The notes below the pieces were generated by a model. The model had not been told where the DNA came from. It saw nothing but the letters and a program-made list of their open reading frames with translations, and searched no databases. This document shows positions 55,199 to 64,000 of a DNA stretch of 64,000 nt, piece by piece. The position numbers and the translations under genes were made by a program. Every line of letters starts with the position of its first letter. The first letter of the stretch is position 1. This DNA is from Flaveria trinervia. Lineage: Eukaryota > Streptophyta > Magnoliopsida > Asterales > Asteraceae. The stretch lies in NCBI GenBank assembly GCA_025506515.1, contig CM046458.1:43426574-43490573 (forward strand), in the 5' to 3' direction.

Positions 55199-57723
55199 TG
55201 TAACTCTTGAATTTTTGGATAATTAAAAGTTAGCTTTGTTTATTCTTGTAAGGACTATTGTTGGTATTTATGAAACTTGTGGATTATTTATGTTTGTTTC
55301 TTAGTTTACTTTAATTATTTTCTTTATTTAAAAGTTAATAATTTAATATTATATTAAACATAATGACATTACTAATAGATAATAATAATATAATAATAAT
55401 AATAATAATATAATAATGATAATATTAAGAATAGTGACAATGATAATAATAACTAAGAATAATAACAATAATAATAATATTGTTATTAATAATAATAATT
55501 TGTAAGAATTTTAAACTTAAAAATGTATAAAACTTTGATTTTAAAATCAGGGGGCCTATTTGCTAATTTAGAAACTTTAAACATTTAAGTTTGAGCATAA
55601 AATGTTAAAGGCTAACTCCAGGGACTGATTGTGTAAAATTTAAAAACCCAAACCGGTCCCCCATTTTTACCCTGACTTTTCGGACGGCCTCCGGCCACTG
55701 CCGGCTGTGGCTTCGGCGAGTTCCAAAAACCCACAAAAACCACCCGAATTTGATACCAAATCGTTCAAATCGCTTCGTGAACACGACTCGAACACTGTTA
55801 TGGGCTTTAAACGCATTGAAACACCGATTACAACCTCAATCGATTGAGTAACAGAAGCAATTAAACTTTAAACCGTTAGAACAATAAAAGTACAGTAATA
55901 ATCCAACTAAATGATACCTAATTGTTGGTTTAATCAATTCTAAGCTGTTATCAAGTGTAATTCCATCTGAAACAAACTTAGTCATCAAAATCCTTCATTA
56001 CCTTATGTCGCGACTTGCAACTTGATCAAGCCCCACCTTCTGCACGACATCACCACAAATTGACATAGGGCTTCGTTTTTCATTCTTTGTTGAAGCTAAA
56101 CCTGCAATTAATTGAGTTATCATCAACCAAACCATCTTGGATTAGATCTTCACCGTCGCGGCTATTTCTTGTTCAACCTCATTGATTTAAACTTCAATCT
56201 AGCTAATTAAACATTGTAATATACTCGATTTCATATGGGGAACAAAAGCCTAATGTTTGATTTCATTTATCAACCACGAATTTGGGTTCAATTTGGATTC
56301 ACCTGATTCTAGGGTTCTTGATTTGGGGGAAGTTCATTGAGGATGTGTTTTTAAGCTTTAAAAACCAACTTAAACCAAGGCCTTAGCCTTGGTTCACTGG
56401 TTAAGTCGTTCAACCCACAGACATGAGGTCTCGGGTTCGAACCCGGGCACTATCATGTTTTTTTAAAGGCTTTTAGCCTTATATTAATTCCAAAAGTATT
56501 TCTATAAATATAAAAATGAATTTTGTAAACTCTAAATATTTTTAAAGGCATCAAATCATTTTCTGTATTTTCTTAAAAACTTAAACAATTAAATATTTAT
56601 TTTTAGAATATTTTAACAATAGTTATTCTAGGTTATTATTTTTTATAAATTTTAAATAGTAAATAATCGATTATTATTGGTTCAAACATTGCTTTTAAAA
56701 TTATTGTTTAAAGCGTGTTAATTTTATTTAGTTATAAAACTTTATTTCAATTGTACATCTAAATTCTTCAAATTGTTATAAATATTTTCTCCTTTATATC
56801 TTTATATTTATAAAATAAAATAATTTTTCAGCACTTATTCCAATATAATTAATTTCCATTCGTTAATATAAGTGTATGACAAAACTCCAAATACCAAATT
56901 GAAACCCTAGTTCTCGTTTAACCTTTAAAATTATTATTAAACTTAAAAATCTTGTAAATATACATTTTAGATGCATTGTGAAGACTATGTTGAAATGACG
57001 TTTATTATTCTATTTAATCTTCAAATATATACTTATTATTGATCATGTGAGTATTTCTATACCTCTTTTTCATATTTTCACACTTTGGGGTGAAACATGT
57101 TACCTTATAATCATTGCACTTGTAATTCGTTTGATTCTTGTAAACTCTTGGCAATTAACTTATATGTTGTGGTTAGTTGATCTTTGTAATTACCATGTAT
57201 TGACGATTATATATACAATCATTAACTATTGCTAGCCCGACGATGTCATAGATCTATGGGCTTGACAAGTCTGTTTGGTTATCCAAGTACACTTAGCTAA
57301 TCGTATAAACTTGTAAACATGGAAAACTTGTAACCTGTCAAGGTTTGATTGTGCATCTATCTTACATCCCTAGTTACTTTGTTCACTAATTTATACATGA
57401 ATTATCATCTTTTATATACTTATGTATTGAAAGCTATGAAATCTCACCAACATTATTTTGACCTTTCTATTTTAACATGTTTCAGGAAACGCGCAAGTTT
57501 GATTGCCACCTTTGAAGCTTATTCACACCTAGGAATGGACCTAGTTAAATAATGAATGAACTTGAAATATTTCTTATTATGTATTGTTGATTTCTTATTT
57601 GAGACTTATGTTTGTAATGATACATCTGAAACTTATGATATTGAGTTTAATAATAGCGTTTGGCTGTGAACGATCTTAACCCTCACATCTCGACGTTTCC
57701 GCCGTTAAGGTTGGGGTGTGACA
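55199..57723 (+). repeat. 5' LTR of the Tekay-like element
   Basis: 2,525 bp from TGTAACTCTTG to GGTTGGGGTGTGACA. Same family as the solo LTR at 38909-41318. It has an AAT-rich microsatellite at 55378-55500 and a tRNA-like module at 56385-56450. Confidence 0.9.
56385..56450 (+). repeat. tRNA-like module in the Tekay-like LTR
   Basis: TGGTTCACTGGTTAAG (box A-like, 56391-56406) and GGTTCGAACCC (a perfect box B core, 56434-56444), with CGGG/CCCG flanking to form a T-arm-like stem. Confidence 0.6.
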
Positions 57724-58401
57724 GATTGATATCAGAGCCCATACTATAGGGATTTAGGTTATTAGAAATGGTGACCTAGACTATAGCATATGCATGAACC
57801 TTATAGAATTATATTTCTATCTTGTAAAGTATATGGTTTGCATGCTACATAATGCTATGTCTTCTTATGTGCAATTTGATGCCTTAGCATAGGATTGCTA
57901 AACATTGTTGTATGTCTCCCCTAAACTTATCTTTGACTCTTCGATTCTCCCCGAACATGAAGCCTCTTAATCTTATTCTCGACGACACGTGGGATCGCAT
58001 ACTTATTGTTTATGACTTGGATCTTTAGACGTTATGTCTAATCTATACAAATCTCATCAAGGTTTTGATTTCATGAACCTAAGGAATATTGTGTGACACA
58101 TAGACACCTGTATTATGGATTTCCTGGCAAAAGACCTTCAGGCTAAGGTAAGCATTTCACGTAAATCCTACGGGAGCAGTTATGCTTACCTGGGGATTTC
58201 TGGGATGAGTGATAAACTATGGTCGATATACACAAGTTTCTAAGACAAATGCGTCAATTTACCTTGACGGGTCAACGTTTCCAAATGGTAATGCGTTACC
58301 AAATGGAACCATCCCGCATGCCTTACAACTCTTAGCTTATTTTTGTTTAAACTACTATCCTTGTTATCCACATTTCCATAACTAACTCATTTTGTATATC
58401 T
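57724..58401 (+). other. Leader of the Tekay-like element
   Basis: Non-coding up to gag. No repeats of note. Confidence 0.55.
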
Positions 58402-59660
58402 AGCATTTCTCGTCACCATGGAAAGCGTGGAAGTTCTGATCGTAAGCTAGCTGGCATGATTGCCCGACAAATGGCTGCCGTCATCCTGACCATGGTTGCT
58501 GAACTCAATAGCACCTTGATGACCAATTCTAGTGACAATGGAAATGGTCAAGGAGAAAACAGCAACAACCAAGGTGGAAATAATCGTACCTGCACATTCA
58601 AACATTTCAACTCGTGCAAACCCACTAGTTTTAGTGGAAAAGAAGGAGCCACTGGACTTCTAGAGTGTTTAAAAGTACGGAGAACACATTCATCATTAGC
58701 AAGTGCCCTGATGAGTTCAAGGTGCATTATGCTGCCATGTCCTTCAACAACGGGCACTAACATGGTGGAATAATGAAAAGAGAAACCAAGGGGCCAAAAC
58801 TGCCTTGGTATTTACTTGGGAAGAATTTAAGGATATAATAACCCAAGGTTTTGCCTGAGGAGCGAGTTACAAAATTGGAGGAAGAATTCTGGAATCTCAA
58901 GCAAGATGGTGGAAATCATTTGCCTATTCTACCCCCGGCATCACAAGTTGAGTATGCTTCTGCCACACATGGTGGACATTGTGCCCAGCAACATTAAGAA
59001 GTTTATCAAGGGGGTACCACCTTAAATCCAAGATGCCGTGGTGGGTAGTAGGCCTACAACTTTGGAAGAGGCAATGACTATCACCGCACAGCTCATTGAG
59101 AATCATATTAAGGCTGGCATTATGTCGTGAAACGTGCCAAGTCTGCTGCAAAGGTGACACCCGAGGCAACAAGGGAGGTAAAGGCCGAGTTATCCTCTCA
59201 AAACAAGAAGCGTAAGTTCACCCCGATACGCAACTATGCTGTGACAGCACCAAATGCTCCTCAAAGACAAATGGTGGTTGCAAATCAAGCTTCCATTGCT
59301 AGAGCTTATGCTGGGCCATATCCGATGTGTAACACGTGCAAGTACCATCACACGAGCAACATTCCATGCTGAGTTTGCTCATTGTGTGGGAAGTATGGGC
59401 ATTTGGTGGCTACTTGCCGTGCGCCGAACAACACTGCGATGCTTACCAAACGAACCTACTATAACTGTGGTGAACCTGGGCATTTTCGTCTGCAATGTCC
59501 TCGCAATGTGGGAACTGTGCCACCAGCTCGTGGAAGGGCTTTCAACATCAATGCCAATCAAGCTCAAGCCAACAACGACATGGTGAATGGTACGTTATTG
59601 AATTTATTTTTAATCGTTCTTTGTCTTGTAAAATTCCTACCTGTGATCATCATACCAATA
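58402..59660 (+). pseudogene. gag of the Tekay-like element with two zinc knuckles
   Basis: Frame S-R-H-H-G-K-R-G-S-S-D leads into A-G-M-I-A-R-Q-M-A-A-V, then F-K-H-F-N-S-C-K-P-T-S-F-S-G-K-E-G-A-T-G-L. Slips near 58690 and 58790 precede W-E-E-F-K-D and P-S-H-K-L-S-M-L-like capsid sequence. A C-x-x-C-K-Y-H-H-T stretch, C-G-K-Y-G-H-L-V-A-T-C (59382 on) and Y-N-C-G-E-P-G-H-F-R-L-Q-C (59458 on) are the nucleic-acid-binding region. The piece at 59583-59660 is diverged. Many lesions. Confidence 0.8.
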
Positions 59661-59901
59661 ATAGGTTATTACCAAACAGGTATGTATCTTGTAAATAGTC
59701 ATTATGCTTCCATATTGTTTGATTCGGGTGCGGATAAGAGTTTCGTGTCCTTAGAGTTCGAGCTAAACTTTCTAAGCCATGCGTAAATCTGGAAAGATCC
59801 TTCACGGTCCAAGTTTCCAATGGAAAATCGATCGCCGTTGACGTCGTAATACGCGATTGTACCTTGAGCCTTAACAAACATGAGTTCTCCATTGACCTCA
59901 T
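59661..59901 (+). pseudogene. Protease of the Tekay-like element, first part
   Basis: I-L-F-D-S-G-A-D-K-S-F-V at about 59713 is the retroviral-type aspartic protease site, and S-L-E-F-E follows. A slip near 59785 moves to F-T-V-Q-V-S-N-G-K and V-V-I-R-D-C. The frame is broken by the LTR at 59902. Confidence 0.8.
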
Positions 59902-60631
59902 TGTAGATACATGTGTACCTATTTTATGAGCTTAAATGTAAAAGTCTTTCATGTCTTACACATATGTAATGAATTGGTTCAATGAAATATAATATGTGGT
60001 TGATGTTTATTAATGTTTAATATTTCATATTATTATTGTGTTAAAGTATAATGAACTTATTATATAGGTTTGAGGTTATTGTACACAATTCTAAGTCAAT
60101 AATGATTAAGTAATGTGTTCAACCTAGTTGGATGAGTATATGCTAATGGCCCATACTTATGGACCATACACATGAATACATCATGCTTATGGACCAGTCG
60201 CATGACTGAACCAGGAGACTGTATCAGTCGTATGATTGAGACATAAGATTGACTCAGTCGCATGACTGAACCTTGAGTCATGCGTATGACTCAGTCGCAT
60301 GATTCAGTCGCACGACTGAACCATGCTAATGGTTCAGTCATACGATGGAAACCCATAACCTATAAATACCACTTAATTCGTGGAAACATAACAATTGAAG
60401 AACACTTGATATTTTCACGAACCCTAGCTGTCCAGAATGTCCAAGAAAGCCAGTCCAACTTCATAGTTTGTTCCTGATCGATTCCTATTCATTCATAATG
60501 TTTAGTTTATTCTTATATTGATCGGGTTAACGTTCTCACTGATTGGATTGCCAATCAAATAGGATTCTGCACTATTTGATTCGGTATAAACGCAGAATCT
60601 GTTAGTATTCCGTACGTACACGGTCCTGACA
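59902..60631 (+). mobile_element. Solo LTR of the pol-less family, in the protease-RT region
   Basis: 730 bp, TGTAGATACATGTG to GTCCTGACA, matching the LTRs at 15938 and 23909. It carries the AGTCGNATGACTGA palindromic units (60190-60345), CTATAAATACCACTTAA (60360) and the CTGATTGGATTGCCAATC block missing from 23909-24573. CATT stands at both edges (59899-59902 and 60632-60635), the first T being shared with the LTR; taking the LTR out restores a continuous gypsy frame across the junction. Confidence 0.85.
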
Positions 60632-62240
60632 CATTCCTATGCAACTGGGAAGCTTGATGTTATTATCGACATGCATTGGTTAGCTAAGCAACATGCGGAA
60701 ATTCTATGCTTTGAAAAGTGCATTCGAATTCCTATAATGTTGGGTGATACTTTGAAAGTCTTTGGGGAGAAATTGTCCCAGGGACTCAAAATTATGTCCT
60801 GTATCAAGGCCCGAAAGTGCTTAAGTAAGAACTTCGTAGCCTTCATGGCGTATGTAGTTAATATGAAAGCTAAGGGTAAGGAACTAAAAGACATTCCTGT
60901 CGTGCGAGATTTTCCCGAGGTGTTTCCCGAGGATCTTAAGGGATTACCTCCCGTGCAAGAAGTTGAATTCAAGATTGACTTGATTCCTGGTGCAAACCCT
61001 ATGGCTAAATCACCTTATCATCTTGCATTGTCTGAAATGCAAGAACTGGCCGGTCAACTACAAGAGTTGACCGATAAGGGATTCATTCATCATAGTTTTT
61101 CACCATGGGGTGCACATGTGTTCGTGAAGAAGAAAGATGGTTCATTCCATATGTGCATCGACTATTAGGAACTCAACAAACTTACCATCAAAATCGATAT
61201 CCCCTTCCTCGAATCGATGACCTCTTTGATCAACTCCAAGGAACAACCAAATTTTCATAGATCGATCTACGTTCTGGCTATCATCAATTATGTGTTCATG
61301 ATGACGACATTCCAAAGACCGCTTTTCGTACTTGATATGGACATTACGAGTTTATGGTTATGCCTTTTGGCTTGACCAATGCACCTACCGTGTTCATGGA
61401 TGTCATGAATGGAGTATGTAAACCGTATTTGGATAAGTTTGTGATTGTGTTCATTGATGACATTCTTATTTATCTAAGACAAAGATTGATCATGAGATGC
61501 ACTTGCGACAAGTTCTTAATCTTTTAAAGAAGGAGCAACTATACACCAAGTTTTCCAAGTGCGAATTCTAGCTAGAAGAAGTTCAATTCTTAGGTCATGT
61601 GTGAATAGATAAGGAATTCACGTTGATCCTGCTAAAATAGAAGCCGTGAAAAATTGGTGTGTTCCCACAACCCCAACCGAGGTTCGTTCTTTTCTGGCTT
61701 AACGGGGTATTACCGTAGGTTCATTGCAAACTTTTCAAAGATTGCTAAACCACTAACGGCGCTAAACCAAAAGAACCGACTTTTTGAATAGGGACCCGAG
61801 CAAGAAGAGGCTTTCGAGACACTAAAACGCAAGCTGTGTAATGCTCCTATTCTAACACTTCCCGATGGAAACGAAGATTTAATCGTGTACTATGATGCTT
61901 CTAAACAAGGTCTTGGTTGTGTTCTTATGCAACGACAAAAAAGTCATAGCGTACGCGTCAAGATAATTGAAGGTTCATGAAGTGAACTACACACCCATGA
62001 TCTTGAACTGGGTGCTGTGGTTTTCGCTTTGAAGATCTGGTGACACTATCTTTATGGGACGCAATGCATAGTCTACACCGATCATAAGAGTCTTCGGCAT
62101 GTGTTCAACCAAAAGGATCTCAACATGAGACAAAGACGTTGGATTGAGTTGATTAGCGATTACGACTATGACATTCGCTATCACCCTGAAAAGGCGAATG
62201 TTGTAGCCGACACGCTGAGTCGCAAGGTCCACAACAAGAT
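60632..62240 (+). pseudogene. Reverse transcriptase and RNase H of the Tekay-like element
   Basis: D-V-I-I-D-M-H-W-L-A-K-Q-H (end of protease), P-V-V-R-D-F-P-E-V-F-P-E-D-L, P-Y-H-L-A, V-K-K-K-D-G-S-F-H-M-C-I-D-Y followed by a stop at 61168, then L-P-R-I-D-D-L-F-D-Q-L, G-L-T-N-A-P-x-V-F-M-D and the catalytic F-I-D-D-I-L-I-Y near 61450. A G-Y-Y-R-R-F-I tether motif is near 61708. RNase H has Y-D-A-S-K-Q-G-L-G-C-V-L-M near 61890 and T-D-H-K-S-L-R near 62080, ending A-D-T-L-S-R-K. Several slips. Confidence 0.9.
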
Positions 62241-62706
62241 TGTCTCGCTTCAAGAAATCCATGATCGAAGGCAATGGTTTGATACATTAGGGGAATTTGA
62301 TACCGAGATTCATGTGGATGTCAACGAGGCTACTATCATTCTTCAAAACATAAGGATTGATAGTGATCTCGAGTTATGCATTCGCGAGGCTCAACAAGCG
62401 GCGTTAACCGATGAAGGGAAAGATGAAGATTTGGTGTTTAACGTTTGGTCACAATTGGAGACAAAACCGAATGGCATGTGGTACTTCTTGAATCGACTTT
62501 GGATACCGAATCGTGATAACCTTCGACACTTCATTATGAACGAAGCTCATCAAACTTGATATTCCATTCATCCTGGCTTCGATAAGATGTACATGGACTA
62601 GGGTGGTCAATACTGGTGGCCTGGAATGAAGAAAGATATTGCGTCTTATGTTTCCAAGTGTCTCACATGTGCAAGAGTCAAAGCAAGCATCAACGACCAA
62701 GTGGTT
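62241..62706 (+). pseudogene. Integrase N-terminus of the Tekay-like element
   Basis: P-N-R-D-N-L-R-H-F-I-M-N-E-A-H and then H-P-G-F-D-K-M-Y give the HH part of the zinc-binding site. Y-W-W-P-G-M-K and C-L-T-C-A-R-V-K-A give the CC part. H-Q-R-P-S-G follows in a shifted frame. The catalytic core is beyond the SIRE-like insertion at 62708. Confidence 0.8.
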
Positions 62707-62707
62707 A

Positions 62708-63555
62708 TGTTGGATCAAGAAGAAGGCTAATGCAACCAAAACTAAGTCACTTAGATAATTTTGCTACTGAATGCATAGGCTTCCGAAGCTTAGTATGGAA
62801 CTTCCGAAGGTTGTAAAGTTCTTCCGAAGACAAAGTGAAAGATCAACTTCCGAAGACAGAACTCTACTTCCGAAGTTCAAGCCTTAGAAGAATGAACTGA
62901 AGACCACTTCCGAAGTATGATGAAAAGAAGAAGTCTCCAAGCCTTGGAAGAAGCAGCCTCTTCCGAAGTATAAATGGCTTTGGAAGTACTTACTCTTCTG
63001 AAGCCATTTAACCTTCGGAAGACACTGCTATGACCAGTGGACACAAGTATGGTCTCTAACACTTCGCTGCAGACCTCTGATACTGTTTGGCTTCTTCCTA
63101 AAGAGCCATGCAGTTGACCATACTTTATTCCGCTGTTCACCTTTTCATGATAGTACATGTTACCAACTTTAGTTGGTGACAAAAGGTAAGTCAGGGACAT
63201 GTCTTGACTACCAAATCTTAGATAAGACGTTATCCGAGATACCTTAAACTTTAGTCTTGTAGTATAGACTTTAGCTATAGGATCCTAGCTGGTATCAAAG
63301 TATATCCGGCTGTAGGTAGTATTATATATAGGTTCTCTTTGTAACTCACTAAAACAACAACAACTACTGCTTGTAAGAGTCTTGTATTTTGAGTTGAGAT
63401 GCAATATATAAAAGTACCTTGAAAATTACTTCCTGTGTTCTTTATTACTTTCTATATTGTGATCAACTCTTATTGATTCTATCTTAACCCGAGTGTTGTT
63501 CTAGGTGAGTTTGAGAGAAAAACATAAGTGTTTAGTGACAAACATCGATCCTGAA
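62708..63555 (+). repeat. 5' LTR of the second SIRE-like element
   Basis: 848 bp. At least eight CTTCCGAAG/CTTCGGAAG palindromes fall within 62780-63015, more densely than in the LTRs of the other copy. TATTATATATAGG at 63320-63332 is a likely TATA box, with transcription start about 30 bases later. Confidence 0.85.
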
Positions 63556-63648
63556 ATTGGTATCAGAGCTTCTCAAGGTCTTGATTGCGTGATCTAACCA
63601 TCCAAATCAACCCGTTTTTTCACTCCACCCTACAACCTATTCACTCTA

Positions 63649-64000
63649 ATGGCCCTTAACAAGTCCAAGGTAGAGATGGGAACCATGACATAGGCTCCCA
63701 TCATTACTCCTGAAAATTTCAGGTCTTAGAGCAGGAGAATGGAAGGCTTCATCATATATCAAGACAGCAGATGTGGAACTCCATTGTCAATGGCCCGTAT
63801 AAGCCTAAGGTGGCATCACCTGGTGGAAATGGTGCCATGATAGAAAAGGCTGTAGAAGATTATTCTGATGAAGATACAAAGAAGATGGACATCGACAGCA
63901 ATGCTATGACCATTCTCATGACTGCAATACCGAACTCCATTATGGTGGGATTCGAGCATTGCACGACTGCTAAAGAATTGTTTGATGCACTTGCTCAGAT
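63649..64000 (+). pseudogene. gag of the second SIRE-like element, N-terminal part
   Basis: From the ATG at 63649: M-A-L-N-K-S-K-V-E-M-G-T-M-T with a stop, A-P-I-I-T-P-E-N-F, another stop, R-R-M-E-G-F-I. A frame change then gives N-G-P-Y-K-P-K-V-A-S-P and D-Y-S-D-E-D-T-K-K-M-D-I-D, M-T-I-L-M-T-A-I-P-N-S-I and A-K-E-L-F-D-A-L-A-Q at the window edge. Motif order equals that of 53785-53211 on the minus strand. It is already disrupted. Confidence 0.8.

Larger units (their letters stand above)
55199..62707 (+). mobile_element. Tekay-like Ty3/gypsy element, 3' part beyond the next insertion
   Basis: 5' LTR 55199-57723, PBS-like TGATATCAGAGCC at 57727, then gag, a double zinc knuckle, protease, RT, RNase H and the beginning of integrase, in the gypsy order. 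It is interrupted by a solo LTR at 59902-60631 and by a SIRE-like LTR at 62708. The end of integrase, any chromodomain and the 3' LTR must lie beyond 64000. It landed in the copia gag at 55198 (5-mer CAACA before the LTR). Confidence 0.85.
62708..64000 (+). mobile_element. Second SIRE-like copia element, 5' part only
   Basis: LTR, PBS (TTGGTATCAGAGC from 63557) and the beginning of gag. The LTR start (AGAAGGCTAATGCAACC) and end (CATCGATCCTGAA) resemble those of the element at 42242-54691 read on its own strand. It is inserted into the integrase region of the Tekay-like element after GGTTA (62703-62707), the expected 5-bp duplication. It runs off the window. Confidence 0.85.

Noticed and set aside
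56385..56450. A genuine tRNA gene
   Set aside because: Box A and box B are present but no acceptor stem or anticodon arm can be drawn, and the module repeats in related LTRs.

Overview
This is a stretch of plant nuclear DNA with no intact host gene in it. Everything that can be recognised is transposable-element sequence or fragments of plant genes that have decayed, been duplicated, or been captured by transposons. The AT-rich background, LTRs ending TG...CA with tRNA-Met-type primer sites (TGGTATCAGAGC), Ty1/copia and Ty3/gypsy polyproteins, Helitron-like ends and a Mutator-like element carrying a formin fragment point to a flowering plant. Several families resemble what I remember from daisy-family (Asteraceae) genomes, but that is recall and not a search result.

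Layout. 1-56: Helitron 3' end. 449-6208: copia remnant (minus strand) whose LTR is split by a solo LTR (1824-6123), itself split by another solo LTR (2610-5115). 6832-8588: repeat pair ending in a Helitron-type terminus, with a foldback element inside. 9539-15937: tandem, frameshifted PPR-like copies; the first is interrupted by a truncated chromovirus (11190-13369). 15938-24573: an 8.6-kb LTR element without pol that encodes an unusual protein; further LTRs are inserted in it. 25659-33749: a copia element with both LTRs and perfect target duplications. 33867-35233: Pack-MULE with a formin fragment. 35255-35898: two Helitron-like ends. 36278 to the window end: a deep nest. A decayed copia-like framework contains a DNA-binding-protein gene fragment, a gypsy solo LTR (38909-41318), a 12.45-kb SIRE-like copia element (42242-54691, minus strand) and a Tekay-like gypsy element (55199 onward). 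That gypsy element in turn holds a solo LTR (59902-60631) and the start of a second SIRE-like element (62708 onward).

Most interesting. The pol-less element at 15938-24573 and the SIRE-like element at 42242-54691 appear to encode the same kind of protein. It has an N-terminal helical module with FW, R-M-x-Y-x-G and L-x-H-V-I motifs, a long low-complexity linker with a coiled coil, and a C-terminal module with a G-[KR]-x-I-x-W-x-Y signature followed by V-x-R and G-I. In one element it replaces pol, while in the other it sits between RNase H and the 3' LTR, where env-like genes lie. A protein shared by two unrelated LTR families suggests a transferable retrotransposon accessory gene of unknown function. 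Both families also carry dense arrays of short palindromes (AGTCGNNCGACT in one, CTTCCGAAG in the other) in LTRs and internal non-coding DNA.

All reading frames described as pseudogenes carry stops or frameshifts; none looks able to make a full product as it stands.
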